This document shows positions 1 to 11,939 of a stretch of 64,000 bases of DNA, in pieces. The position numbers were made by a program, and so were the translations under genes. How positions within the stretch are numbered: the stretch's first letter is position 1; each line of letters opens with the position of its first letter. The DNA comes from Pristionchus mayeri. Taxonomy: Eukaryota; Nematoda; Chromadorea; Rhabditida; Neodiplogasteridae. Where the stretch lies: contig BTRK01000005.1 in assembly GCA_036245805.1 (NCBI GenBank), positions 45,619,216-45,683,215 on the forward strand, written 5' to 3'. Under the pieces are notes generated by a model, which was not told the origin of the DNA, did no database searches, and saw nothing but the letters and a program-made list of their open reading frames with translations.

Positions 1-8
1 AAACTTAC

Positions 9-1984
9 TGTGATGGGAATGAAATAGTTGAGGTTGTTGCCGTGTATTTCGACATTGATTTCCTTGATGTCCTTCCACAGAAGGAGCTGCAGTTTTTAAT
101 ATTAATAAATGTTTTTAATGTTTTAATTAAAATAAATGTTTTATTGTCTCATTTTTCTGCGTTGTTCGTTGTCCATATCATTATCAAGTCAATTCTTCAG
201 AAGCCATACAAGAAAATATTTTAAAAACAACGATTCGTAACCTCATCTTCGCTGTTGGGCGCCAGTGCTGTTGTTGCGTTGTACCCCAAGAAGTGCACGC
301 CGTTCTTGGTTTCCTGATATATGTACTTCTGTTCAGAAATTGTAATTAGTTCGATGCGGCTCACTGCAAGAGTTTTGCCTAATCCTCTAACAACGTGATT
401 CCTTCGAATTTTGATTGTGTCATTGTGTCATTCGTAACGACGATAAGATACAATTACCTCTAATCTCTTGAGCTCGAAGTATCGATAGGATGTAGGGCTA
501 GCTAGTGGGCAGTTCTGAAAGGGAATTAGATATTTGGAATGTATGCGATTTTTTTCCAGTAATCACCTCCTTAGTGGGCGCGTCCTTGGCCTTTCTGCAT
601 GTGGAAAGCGCCAATTGAACTATGAAAGTGCGCTCGTTTGCTGCGGATTTGTAGGCATAGAAGATCTGAAAGACCGCTAGAAGGTGGGATTGATCACAAA
701 CCAGATGAGCTCCATCCGATATTCGAACCTACAACTAACACAAGTGCAATAGCATTATTTTTCGCATTGTGTTTTGTGTCATTGGACCTTAATAATATTG
801 TACTGACAGAACATTTACTTATTATTAGTAAAAGTGGTTATAAAAATCACGATATATTTGTAATTCAAAGATTACGGTGAAAGGAATGAAGTAGCTGAGA
901 TTGTTTCCGGGAATTTCAACGTTGATCTTCTCGATGTCCTTCCACAGTTGATTCTGAATTATTCTTATTTGTAGCTCGAATACGGATCTTACATTTTTTT
1001 GAATGAAATGATGCATCAAACCTCATCATTGTTGAACAGTTCCACAGCATACCACTCGTTTGTGAGGTTAGGGATCAGCCTTATCAGCTTGACATGGAAT
1101 CGTCTGTCCACATTGTTCTCGCTTTGGAGGTAGTTGCAGTTATCCTGGTAATACGAAAATTCATAATATTTAAATAATATTTATAATATTGCTACTACTC
1201 TCATTGTCCACGGCACTTGGCGCTTGGTATGTTTGGTAATAGCTCATTTTCAAGTTCAGGGCGAACTGTTTTCATCAATGCTGCACATCAGCTAACCTGT
1301 TTGGGCTTTTGGTCACTCGGGCAAATATACCGTCTGAAGACGATTTGCCACGTGTAGATATGTCCAGCTACCAGCATTTCGGTGCCGTTTTCAACCTGAA
1401 TTTGATTCATTATTTGCTAAATTAACAATCTGAGAAACTCACATTCTGCAAAAACAAAAGCTAAATCTTAGCTATGATGCGAGAGTAAGATGAATGTTCA
1501 TATGGAAATAAAGTTTTAAATAGCAATTTTGATGTAATGATAGGGTCGAAATTCGGGTAGTCAACTCGTCATTTATCACATTTTAGATAAGGTCAAATGA
1601 CAAAAGGGGATGGGAAATGACGTAACCATCACCGGAATTTCGAAATCTAATAGTGGCTTGCCTTGTACGGCAGTAGATACTCAGTTCCCGGCGTTTGAGG
1701 TAGATGATCTTGTTCAGGGTTTCAAGGTCCTCCCATACGAAATTCTGCAATGTTATTTCTTAATTGAACATTTTTTCGAGTAATTGGCTCTTACTTCGGT
1801 ACTCTCAATCAGTCGAATTGCGTAAAATGAAAATAGTATTTCCCGAATTTCTAAGAGTTCCACTTACGATGTACTTAGACGGATTCTCTAGGATCTTGAT
1901 TAATCCTATGTAATCTTCGGTTGGATCTGGAGCCGCGGAAGCTAAATGGAGAAGGGAGAGAAGGAGAAGAAGGAGGAGATTCAT
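9..1984 (-). CDS. Gene A: secreted protein of repeated cystatin-like units (3' end outside window)
   Basis: Nine exons are visible on the minus strand: 1868-1984, 1622-1744, 1297-1395, 1022-1144, 876-953, 567-728, 458-514, 242-313 and 9-86. All are phase 0 with GT..AG introns and stay open. Start at 1984 gives a signal peptide (MNLLLLLLLSLLHLASA). After it three exon types recur: a 26-codon exon with W-(K/E)-D and NNLxYFIP, a Tyr/Cys exon, and an exon beginning with an Asn-Cys pair. The third exon has MLVAG followed by a Cys; the next starts DNC. This order resembles the QxVxG loop and Cys/NC region of cystatins, so an extracellular protease-inhibitor-like role is possible, but the match is by eye and weak. 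At least two full units plus part of a third are present; the gene runs off the left edge. Coding status is much surer than the family name. The second-exon donor (GTCATT) is the least certain boundary. Confidence 0.72.
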
Positions 1985-2618
1985 CCTGACTGCTGCCTTC
2001 TGATGTAGGAGTGCCCTTATATTGGAGAACAGGTCAATTGGGGAAGGATGCAGCCTTCCTACCGTTTCGTACTGTTTCACCGGTCAAACACATCGAGAGA
2101 TTGGGCAAAGTGGTGAGGGTGTTGTGCTATACGTCGTCAGTAGATAAGCGCTTCCTTCTTTCCTTGCCTCTCTGGGCGATGTGAGACAGCGTGGTAAGGG
2201 AAGAGGCAATGCAAGCGGGGAATGTGAAAGTGTCATTTGCTTAGGGCGGAAGAACAGTTTCGCAGGATATGAAGGAGGAATTCTCTACAAGGTTAGCATG
2301 TGCATGCAGCCAATTTTCTAGTTTCCTCGTTCACACTACAGAATGACCGCCATGCTGATTACATTCGAGAAATCGATATACAGTGCATTGCTTCTTCTGC
2401 TCAAATATTATCGATGAAATCGAAATGGTACGAGTTTCAACGGATTCTCGTATGTGCACCATAGTTTCCCTGATATCACCCATTTCTCAAACGATACGTT
2501 CAGTTCAGATAGGACAATTAATTTCAGAGACTGTTGTCAGTCTTCAGCAGACACATTTATTTGAGTATAATGGTTGAATAAGAATGAATTATGAAAATGT
2601 GAAATGATGTTAATTTAG
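1985..2618. other. Gap between genes A and B
   Basis: Upstream region of gene A and 3' flank of gene B. AT-rich with purine-rich runs near 1950-2000 and 2200-2270. No exon with convincing splice context was found. Confidence 0.5.
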
Positions 2619-4260
2619 TTATTCCCAATCGTGAATTTCGTGCTCTCTTGACAAATGCATAAGCCGAAAACGACCGCAACTGGCTGAGCATAATTTTTTT
2701 TTTGTTATTTCTAAAAAATAGCCATATTTCTAATTTTATCGTTGTGTATATAAAAAAAAATTGTGTGTATATAACGTTTGGACCTATTATATTTTCGAAA
2801 AGTTCACCTTCGACAAAGCAATTGTTTGTCCAATGAGCAGGATAGTCTAAGTCACCACAGCACGTTGCACTGAGCCAGATCTTCTTATCCAGCCACGGTA
2901 ATTGCTGAAATATTTTAGCAATTTATGATCTAATGATTGGGCCATAACCTTAGCGGATTCGAATGAAAAAACATTGATTTTCAGTACTAGTTCTTCAGCC
3001 CAGACGGTAAGACGCAGAAGATAACAGTCATTTTCTTTCAAAGTTATCGATATTCATTTCTTCGTCGGAGACATTTTTTTTGGGGACAAACACCCCACAA
3101 CTTTCTGATATGCGCCCCCCCCCCATAAATGCACATGTGTCCCCGAACCCCTTCTTATGCACCCTATCCATTGTCTCCCTAAAAACCGACATATACCATA
3201 CCTCTTTGAGCGTGTCCACTCGAGCTTTAGGAAGATACGAGGGAAACCACATATTTGTTAGCACCAATGTGTCCAATTTTCTCGAGAACATTTCAATGAT
3301 TATGGCTGCCCAATTTTGATTGGAAAGTCCGAACATGAAGTTAGTTGGGGCATTCGTGAACCACAAGTTGTCCGATTCTGCGCACTGTGCAATGCTTATG
3401 CAGCGGACGAGGGATGATAAATCTACGAGAAATCCAACTGCAATAATCAGTAATACTATATATTTCAACTCTTGCTGTACTAAAATGTTCTCTCGTGTAA
3501 GCTCTAGTGAAACAATAATTTTACATATTCATTATAAGATACTGCGCAGAAAAGGAAATCAATTATTGCGAAGTCTAGCTAATTCAATTTCAAGAACTAA
3601 CTTGATTCACGGATTTCGTTGTGAGTTGTACAGATAGAGAGATATTCCACTTTGTGATGTTCTATCATGAGTTTGATATATTTTCTGAAATGACATTCAA
3701 TAATATATTTAACCATTTATTCAGCTATCTTACTTGTGCGAATAAGTAAGCCCTTTCGCTGAAATTGTCAGCCTCGAAATCGTGCAAGTACTGAGAAATG
3801 TAAACACTTCCGAAAACTTGAGATTGTCAACATGTAGAATGACGCTTTTAAGTTGGTCGCCGATTAAGGCTCTCAGAAAGTGTATTTTAACTTGGTCTAT
3901 ATTGATCAGATTATCCAACGAGCAAAAATATTCCACATGTTTTTCCTAAAATGTATTGACATGCAAAATTAGTGTTATTTTTTGTATCAAACAATTTGCT
4001 TGAAATACAACCTACCTTGACATTACGTCGTAGTTTCAAGCTTGGATCTTCGAAGGGCATTAATTGTTTGATGCGATGGTGAAGAAGATTTCCGTAGGGC
4101 AAAGGGACGCAAAGCGCGATTATATTTGCCGACGGTACTCGCGACGAATCCTATCGGAAAATGCTTCATTTACTTATACTTTTTTCAAAAAAATAAATGG
4201 CAAGAATAATGCGACCAAAACATATGTCCGATTGTTTCACGTAATGAACAATGGAATGCT
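2619..4260 (-). pseudogene. Gene B: F-box-like family member lacking its first exon
   Basis: Minus-strand exons matching family exons 3-8: 4016-4150 (45 codons), 3734-3945, 3602-3684 (83 nt), 3202-3437, 2808-2904 (97 nt) and 2619-2683 with a TAA stop. Each joins in frame. A poorer exon-2-like stretch lies about 4195-4255 and ends in a Phe-Phe-Glu-Lys motif. Family landmarks include LSSLVR and KLDTL in exon 6, LDKKIW in exon 7, and a last exon with LMHLSRE. Exon 1, which in paralogues carries Met-Gly and LPRELLW, was not found up to gene C. The copy is therefore probably 5' truncated; use of an unrecognised first exon is the alternative. Function would be F-box-type substrate recognition only if the missing part exists. 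Confidence 0.7.
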
Positions 4261-4885
4261 GAAAAACTAACTTACTCGCCAGAAAGACAAGCTGATTACT
4301 AGTTGTTTGATAGACGGCTGGCATACAAAACTGTCGACTTGAAGAGAAAGTGCGCGACAGGTCTCAATTTAAATAATAATAATAATAACCAATAATAATG
4401 ATTGGCGCCCATGTCTGAATGATATCATTTTTTAAACAAATAAACATATCCAATCGGAATGATCAACGAGTGGTAAATTGCCCCATTTACATCGACAACA
4501 TACGTGAACATACGTGAATTTGTACAAGTATGCGAATTTGTTGCAGTTCTGATTCCCGCCAATATTTGAGTGGCAATTTCCACTATCACACTCGATAGCG
4601 TTGCGATATCGATTGAATGGAAATCACAGTTTGATTGACAGCCGCGTTACGCTTACACAAAGATGGAAACTGATCAGCGTCCGGTTGTGATTTCACAACC
4701 ATCAATACCAATATCTTAGCATAAGTACAAGAGTCCGGTGGAACTGTTTTTCATGCTTGACATCAAGCCATGTTTATCAATGTTACAGTTTTCGTGTCAA
4801 AGAATATGTTATCGGCAAAACAATGTTAACAGGGGTTAGGCCAAAAAAAATTGGACGATCATTTGAAATAAGATATAAATAAATC
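4261..4885. other. Gap between genes B and C
   Basis: AT-rich DNA with a short AAT/AAT microsatellite near 4372-4400. A Met-Gly open frame on the minus strand near 4395 does not continue into F-box-like sequence. Nothing else recognisable. Confidence 0.5.
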
Positions 4886-5029
4886 TCATGAGAATGGATC
4901 GTCATCTCTTGATCCATGAATCACACTCAAAGTTTTTATTCGATCGCCGGAAACTGAAAAAAAAATCAATCGATATAAATGCCAGAAAAAATTCCAAAGG
5001 ACATCAACGAGTGTTTGATTCGATTTTAA

Positions 5030-5314
5030 AGAAGGAGTAACACGAAAAATTAGTGCAATTATCTACTATGTTTATGTAATAGAAGCCGGCAGCCCGATAA
5101 TGAATATTGATCCGAAGTTTCACAGACAGCTCTGAGGGGATTTGCATACGCGCAACGTTCATTGACATCGCAGGGATGTGGCTAGTTCGTTAATGTTTCA
5201 CTTGCTCTTTATATTTTTCGCCTCGTTCTTGGGGTAATGTGGCTACAGTTTCCCATTGCGAGCGCAATATCTTCGTGGTGGGACTCCCTAGCATCCATTC
5301 GTGTTACCCCTTCT
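5030..5314. mobile_element. Non-autonomous element with TTAA target duplication (copy 1)
   Basis: A 285-bp element between TTAA at 5026-5029 and TTAA at 5315-5318. Its ends are inverted repeats (GAAGGAGTAACACGAA at the left, TTCGTGTTACCCCTTC at the right). A closely similar copy lies at 47145-47431, also between TTAA. The TTAA duplication and short TIRs fit a piggyBac-type MITE. It sits in the last intron of gene C. Confidence 0.8.
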
Positions 5315-5511
5315 TTAAATCCATCAACATATACTCTCGATGCAAGTATCAAACCTTCCACTGTGAATCCGTTATCATAATCTGAAATCTCTTCGACTGT
5401 TGTATCGCACGACGCAGAAAACCAAATCGGCTTGTCGAGTTTTGGCAATTTCTGTAGATAAAGTGTGTCATTACTTTAAATGGCAATTTCTATAGATAAA
5501 GTGTGTCATTA

Positions 5512-5557
5512 CTCTAGTGTTGATTTGTTATTTACAAATAACAAATCAACACTAGAG
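5512..5557. repeat. Perfect 46-bp palindrome in gene C intron
   Basis: Two 22-bp arms (CTCTAGTGTTGATTTGTTATTT inverted) separated by AC. It lies next to a tandem duplication of about 33 bp (about 5446-5511) that copies the acceptor of exon 7. Confidence 0.9.
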
Positions 5558-5995
5558 TTAAACAATTTCATATATCGGCTCGTACGTCGAATGTTTTCAC
5601 ATGAGTATTTAATTAGTTACATGTGAATGAACGATAATAGCGTGCAGTAATTCGGGAACACTTATGCCAAAGAAGTCTCACCACTTTGAGCGCTTCAACT
5701 CCAGCACGCGTGATATATTGCGAATAGTTGGTATTTGTCAGTTTAAGAGTGTCCAGTTTCTTTGCGAACATATTAGGGACTACCTCCCCCCAGTCGATGC
5801 GTGAGGCTCCGAACAGCAAATAACTGGGGCCGAATACGGTATCGTAATCGCCTTCTTGATGAATGTGCATACAACGAACGAAAGATGACAGTGACAGGAG
5901 TAATTCGACTGAAAATGTATAAATGAATAATGAAGAAGGTTCAGGAGAAACGCGCATATCGGAAGATTTATAAATAAATATTATTTTGGTAAATA

Positions 5996-7187
5996 TTAGG
6001 TTGGTCATAAAGTTTTTGCCGATTTTGACCCTCAAGCATTTTTGCCACTCCCATCGTTCGTTGTTGTGCAATCGGCTCGAGACTTTTAGTAATAGATAGG
6101 AGCATTTATACTCTCTTTAGCGCACACTGTCATAGATCTGTCCAATCAAGAAAACAAATACAGTAATGTCGTAAACTGAATGGGGCTGACCAAAACCATG
6201 TATTTTTTTTAAAATGCTCAGCATTCCATTGTGAAAAGAGATAGGCTTCAATCTAGGTCACATATATAAAGTACTATGGAGATACACCGTACTGGTACTG
6301 TTGAGACTGATCAGCCACGAGATGCCTATTGCAGATGAGTGAGTAATCCGAGTTTGGGTTTTCATGATGGGGACTGGATCAAATTATGGGTCACTGTATC
6401 TATACCAACGCGTCTCGTAATTTCAATTATCCACCAATGTAAACTACCTTGCCAGTATGTGCCATAAATATCTTCGAGAGAGGGTGCGGCTCTTAATTCA
6501 GGAGCATGGTTCTTCAGCATTTAGGAACCCAATTTTGAACCTCGATATTCACACTTTTGGTATTTTTGCGCTAGCCCCGTGGTTTTAAGAGCGGTAATCT
6601 CATGCGCAAATTAATGAACAACTCTTGCCTTATCAATGACTAATTGGAAAGAGTTTGGAGATTGCTCCTTTTTTAGAGCAGGATGTGCTTGAAATACCTC
6701 AACATCAGTTTTTTTCGTAATTTCCGTCGAAAAATAGTTTTTCCACAAATGCCTCTTTTTTAGGTAAGAAAGCCGATTGGGTTCTAAAATATCGATGTAA
6801 TGGAAAGTACTGTAGGTATTCATTATAGCGCCCTTAGGTAGGTGTCAGCCTCGTGATTCCCCGAAACATGAAATTTGGTCACGTAAATTTTGATTTTTCT
6901 ATTGACTCCGGATTCATCCGTTTGTACGAAGGAAATAACGAATTCAGCAGCTCTCTATTTTTGCCACTAGGGAGATCACGCCCCGGGTTAATTAATAAAA
7001 TTAGTGAGCTTCCTCTCAAAAATTCAACCATGAAGTGCCGATATTTTAAAGAAAATATTAATTTTTCCTAAAAGTTCCCTGCCCCTCTATAATACTAGAG
7101 GGGCAACAGGAGGCGATTTGAAACAAGCAAAATATGCGAGCTGAAAGTTGGGGTCCGAAATCGGCAAAAACTTTCTGACCAACCTAA
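5996..7187. mobile_element. Decayed mariner-like element in intron 5 of gene C
   Basis: TA at 5994-5995 and 7188-7189 flank inverted ends beginning TTAGGTTGGTCA and ending TGACCAACCTAA, about 35 bp each. No intact transposase frame was seen. It shares the internal stretch CTCTCTTTAGCGCAC with the elements at 25900-27161 and, more weakly, 46095-47019, so these are one decayed family. Confidence 0.8.
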
Positions 7188-9123
7188 TACAACAAATTAC
7201 TACTCAAAAAATGTTTTCATCCTCGGTAGATCCCTGTCAATATCGGAAAAATGCATTATTATTGAACTTCAGAAATGCTTAGAATATGAATTTGGCGTTT
7301 TTTTTTTTAGTAACGATACTTTCAGTAACGATTTTTTAGTAACGATACTTTCATAAAACAAATATTCAATGTTTTTGGAAAAAACAATTTGGAGAAAATT
7401 ACATACCAGGCTTGTCAATCGAACTTCTCGTCATACAAAGGGTTAACACTTCAACATTGTGAGCTCTGATAATTGTAAGAAGTTGCTCGCTAAATGGTGT
7501 TTGAATTAAAAATGTAACTTGGCATTCGATGAATCATTTTGCTATCTTCAATTGGCTTCATATATTACATGTTTTGCAACGGAGAAATGAATTGACGATA
7601 CACAATCAAAGTTGCGTAATGCTAATTAATATCATATGCTAATTAATATAAACGTTCTCACCCCGACTCCGACCGAATCTGTCCTCCGGAAACGGTGAGT
7701 TTATCGAACTTGAAGTGTTCAACAAGTGAGGTGACGAGGTCAATCAATGCCCATCCATAGATAGTCACTACTCCAATATTTTCGTCGATAAGTTTTTCGA
7801 GAAAATTTAATTCCTCCTTACCGTGCTTCCACATTTGATATACCTGTGAAAACGTTTACATTATAATTTATGACTTTTATAATTATTACATCCCTGGAAC
7901 ATAATACATGATATTAAACCTTAAATGAAATGTAACTAAAAATAAAATTAAAATTAAAAATATCGTACGGGTCTGCCTATGTGAGGCTTGTCGATCTCCA
8001 CGTATATATCAGGTTGTAACATAAGTTTTGTCGCGTCCTATCTCTTAAGCATTCTAACCTCAGAAATTCTTCGAATTAATTTAATCTCAATATCGTTATT
8101 CATATTCAGTGAGGGCCTTCGTACCCTTTCTTACGCACTTTACTTCAGTCCTGTCAAGACAGTTAGGGAGGCACAGTAGCCAGACAAAGTTGTAGTGAGA
8201 TTAGGATTACAAATAATTTTCACGTATCATGTCTTCTTGAAAAGGAGGAATTATGTCGATTTAACGTGATTTGAGTAAAGTACTATATATGAGCATCATT
8301 TTGAACTACTCGAATAATGACAAACGAAAAGCTTTCTAGAAATTTAAACAAGTTTGCATAATGTGGATGGTAGGTGACGGTCGTGAAAACTTTTGCAAGC
8401 CGAATTTTCTTCTCAATAGATATCGAGATCCAAATAGTTATAGAATATCATTCACCCAAAGTGTTTAGTATACAGTTAAAGTTTGGGGTCGATTGGGTTC
8501 TGTTCAGATAAGTGGCTCGATACAGAACGACGGTATGTAAATGAAACTACTGAAATTTGCTTAAAATTCCTTAAAAAAAATTCCTACCTCACACACATGT
8601 TCAATATCTGATTTATTGTGCCCATCCGAACCATCAACCCTTCCTTTACCATTATCTATTTGGGATAATTTTGTAAGTCAATAGCTTTTGAATGACAATC
8701 TTGAATTCGAAACACCTAAACTTGCATTTCTGGCAAAATTGTGCGCGAATTGAATTAATGATCATTTCAAATTTCCCGCAAGTAGATTAGTATCTGCCGC
8801 ACATGTTTAATGATAAATTAGACCCCCATGAGTGGTAATTGGAACGCACTATGTTAGTCAATGTTGTTGTAATTTTGGTTTCAGGAGAGTTGATCAAGTT
8901 GGCAACGAATCATCGGCTAACCATAGATTCAGTGAACTATATCTTTGGTTCCGCTTAACATAGCATCATATCTGACATATCTTTTGAAAGATCATTCTCA
9001 CGGCATATCACCAAGCTATGGGAGTTTGGTTCATTATTCGTCTCTGCGATCTAGCACCAGGTTAAACAAATTAATAAAATTTCCACAAAATTTAAATTTG
9101 TTCTTACTAATATTTTTTTACAT

Positions 9124-11939
9124 CAATCAATCAATCAATATTTATCACGTCATGCGTTAACGCAAGATGAGGAAGGGTCGGTATTCTTCAGCAGTTGCGT
9201 TCCATCATCTCGCTCCAATAGTTCTTCTGAGATCATCTCTCCATCGGGGTTTAGGCTGACCCGGTGAGCGCGTCCTGTTGTAAGGTATCCACATAGTAGT
9301 CGCTCTGCTCCATTCTTCCATATCCATTCGTCGCAGTTTCAACGCCCAAATTGCCTTCCTTCTCATAGCCTCCTGATTCCAGTCACGGACTCCTGTTGCG
9401 TTGCGGATGTTCACGTTCCTCCATCGATCTCGCAAGCTGATTCCGAGCATTTTCCGCTCCATCTTACACTGAGTCACACTTAGTCGCTCCTTGTCACTTG
9501 CTCGTAGGGCCCATAGCTCGCTGCCATAGAGTATCGTAGACATGACACAACTGTTGAAAAGGCGCCGCTTTGTTTTCATCGGTAGAATGCGTGAAGAGAG
9601 GAGGTACGAGAGCTTGCTCCATGCGAACCAACCCAGACGAATTCTGTGCTCAAGTTCTGCTGAGTAGTCAAGGGGAAGTGAGATTCTTCCGCCTAGATAG
9701 GTGGTGGATTCGGCAAAGTTGAACTTCAGATTGTCGATGACAATGGGTGCTCGGGTGGAGGTGCACGAGGTTAGAAGTACGGTCTTGGATGGATTTACTT
9801 CAAGACCAACGCGCGCGCAAGCCTCCATAAGTTTCTTCATCATGTTCTCCAGTTCGGGGCGACTCTTTGCGATTAGAACAATGTCGTCTGCGTACTCTAA
9901 GTGACTCAGGTTGTGGCCATCGATCGATATTCCGTTGTTCTCCCAATCGATTTCATTCATAGCGTATCTCAAGACGGCATTGAAGAGACATGGGGAGAGA
10001 GTGTCTCCTTGGCGAACTCCTCTCCGCACTTCAACTGGAACCAAATCCTCGTTGACACGGATGAGAGTAGAGGAAGATTCGTAGAGGCGACGCAAGAGAT
10101 GGATTAGAGTCGGGTGCACTCTAGCGATCCACAGTGCGTGCCAAACAGAGTTCCATTCCACACAGTCAAATGCCTTCCGAAAATCCACGAATCCCAAGTA
10201 GAGGTGCATTCCGTATTCGTGCGTGCGTTCTGCGAGTTGTTTGATCGAGTGAAGATTGTTGAGAGTGCAGTGACCTTTCCGGAATCCGGTCTGAGTGTGC
10301 GATTCAGCCTCTTCAATTGATGATTCGATTCGTTTGAGAACAACGCGAGTGATTGTCTTGAGGGAAACGTTAAGCAACGAGATTGGTCTGAAGTTTCCGA
10401 TATCTGTTGGGTCGCCCTTTTTGTGAAGAAGGGACACAACTGCTTCAACCATATCTCCAGGTACTTGGTCTCCTGCTACGAGGCGATTCAGTAGATCAGC
10501 GAAGAATGGGGCAAGGTGCTCTCTTGAGTGGTAAAGCATGTCAGGGAGGATACCATCGGATCCAGGGGAATGCCCGCACTTGAGAAGCGAGAGAGCATGC
10601 CTCGTTTCATCTGGAAGGAAGAGTGGCAATGGTTCGGGAGAAGGAGGCACGGCCAAGGGAATGTTCACTGCGCGTTTGTAGAGTTCCCCGTAGTAAACTT
10701 GGACGGCAGTCTTAGTCGCATCTTGGGAAAGGGCGCCAGAGACTGGGTCAGGAACGAGAAGTCGTTTACGAGACGAGCGCAGTTTGAGCATCTCTTTGAC
10801 GATGCTTCTTCCTTTCATTGCAGCTTGTTTTGCCTGGTTCTCTTTCCTTCTCTTGATATCGTCTACGAGGTTGCTTCGGGCTGTTTTGCATGACAAGGAA
10901 TATTCGACATTGGATTGCAGGGATGATCGAAGTAGATGGCGTTGAGCAAGGAGTTTCCGAGTTGCGGGAGAGATCCAAGGTGGCGATTGCCTCTTTCTCC
11001 AACAGTTGGTTGCTGCTGCCTTTGCAAACGCTTGTATCTTGTGGAAGGCGTCTGTGGCTGAGGATGGACGAGCAAGGGGCATTGATGCGAGAAGGTTCGC
11101 ATTGGCAGTAAAAGCGACTTTATCGAAATCCAGCCGCTCCCTGCATCTTTTATGCCGCACCTTGTTGGGGAGAGAAAGGGTGAGTCGGACGAGACGATGG
11201 TCGGAGTCGAATTCGAACTGGCCGACGACTCCACAATTGACAACTCTCGCTGTGATGGGCGATGCTACGAAGTCAATTTGGTTGAATGTGGAGCCGTTAG
11301 GGGAACGCCAAGTCCAGATTCTTCCTCGACGTCGCTTGGGGAAGGTGTTTTGGATGCGCAATTTGTTCCTCACGCAGGTCTCTGCAAAAGAGCGCCCACG
11401 TGAGTTCGGGGTCGGAGAGGCAAATTCACCGACAAATCTTTCATTGCCAGGTTCCTTTGCGACTCTACAGTTGAAATCCCCGACCAAAACTGGCATGTAT
11501 CCTGCCGGAGCGTCGTGCAGCGCGTTCTCGATCTGGTCAAGGAAGTCGTCGTAGACGGCATCATCATAAGCCGATGTTGGGGCGTAAGCATTAACCAGGA
11601 AGAGTTTCTGTTGTGGTAGCTGCAGGGTTGCGAGACGATCCGAAAGACCTCGAAACACGGCTCCTTTTGCAAGATGCGGTTGCAGCAGGAAAGCGACACC
11701 ATGTCTTGCAGTGGCACCCCCTGAGTGATAAACGACGGTGCCTGAGGCCGCAAGATTGAAGGAAGCTAAACACACAATCCTCGCCTCCTGAACAGCTACG
11801 ATGTCCCACTTGATCTTTGAGAGGGCCAGCTCGATCTCGAGGAGCTTCTCCTTGGGTGCGAGTGTCCGGGCGTTCAGCGTGCCGATGTTGAATGGACGAC
11901 CCATCGAGGCGGCTTACAACTCCCATGGACTTAGCCGGC
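9124..11939 (-). mobile_element. Full-length RTE-type non-LTR retrotransposon
   Basis: About 2.8 kb on the minus strand, flanked by a 12-bp target-site duplication ATTTTTTTACAT at 9112-9123 and 11940-11951. Its 3' end is a short TTGA-type tandem tail (9124-9140), as in RTE elements. The 5' untranslated part is only about 35 nt. It is inserted inside the mariner-like element 8009-12108. Confidence 0.9.
9205..11904 (-). CDS. RTE LINE endonuclease-reverse transcriptase, 899 aa
   Basis: One unbroken frame. Residues 1-240 are an apurinic-type endonuclease with TLNART near 9-14, QEAR near 39-42, GDFN 142-145, NQIDF 208-212 and SDH 234-236. The reverse transcriptase follows, with FRPISLLN near 505-512, TGFRKG 539-544, FVDFRKAFD 572-580, RQGDTLSP 631-638 and the catalytic YADD 671-674. 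The C-terminus has LYGSELWALR and WRDDLRR, shared with the truncated copy at 32.7-34.0 kb. The protein nicks target DNA and reverse-transcribes its own RNA. All catalytic motifs are present, so it could be or have been recently active. Start was set at the first Met that leads into the endonuclease; a Met 12 codons upstream is in another frame. Confidence 0.93.
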   Translation of the reverse strand: MGRPFNIGTLNARTLAPKEKLLEIELALSKIKWDIVAVQEARIVCLASFNLAASGTVVYHSGGATARHGVAFLLQPHLAKGAVFRGLSDRLATLQLPQQKLFLVNAYAPTSAYDDAVYDDFLDQIENALHDAPAGYMPVLVGDFNCRVAKEPGNERFVGEFASPTPNSRGRSFAETCVRNKLRIQNTFPKRRRGRIWTWRSPNGSTFNQIDFVASPITARVVNCGVVGQFEFDSDHRLVRLTLSLPNKVRHKRCRERLDFDKVAFTANANLLASMPLARPSSATDAFHKIQAFAKAAATNCWRKRQSPPWISPATRKLLAQRHLLRSSLQSNVEYSLSCKTARSNLVDDIKRRKENQAKQAAMKGRSIVKEMLKLRSSRKRLLVPDPVSGALSQDATKTAVQVYYGELYKRAVNIPLAVPPSPEPLPLFLPDETRHALSLLKCGHSPGSDGILPDMLYHSREHLAPFFADLLNRLVAGDQVPGDMVEAVVSLLHKKGDPTDIGNFRPISLLNVSLKTITRVVLKRIESSIEEAESHTQTGFRKGHCTLNNLHSIKQLAERTHEYGMHLYLGFVDFRKAFDCVEWNSVWHALWIARVHPTLIHLLRRLYESSSTLIRVNEDLVPVEVRRGVRQGDTLSPCLFNAVLRYAMNEIDWENNGISIDGHNLSHLEYADDIVLIAKSRPELENMMKKLMEACARVGLEVNPSKTVLLTSCTSTRAPIVIDNLKFNFAESTTYLGGRISLPLDYSAELEHRIRLGWFAWSKLSYLLSSRILPMKTKRRLFNSCVMSTILYGSELWALRASDKERLSVTQCKMERKMLGISLRDRWRNVNIRNATGVRDWNQEAMRRKAIWALKLRRMDMEEWSRATTMWIPYNRTRSPGQPKPRWRDDLRRTIGAR

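Noticed and set aside
4280..4400. Met-Gly open frame on the minus strand as a first exon for gene B
   Set aside because: It lacks the LDLSP and LPxELLW motifs and stops after a low-complexity stretch.
9701..11753. Several other open frames over the LINE, on both strands
   Set aside because: They overlap the 899-codon frame and have no domain or splice support; they are shadows of its composition.
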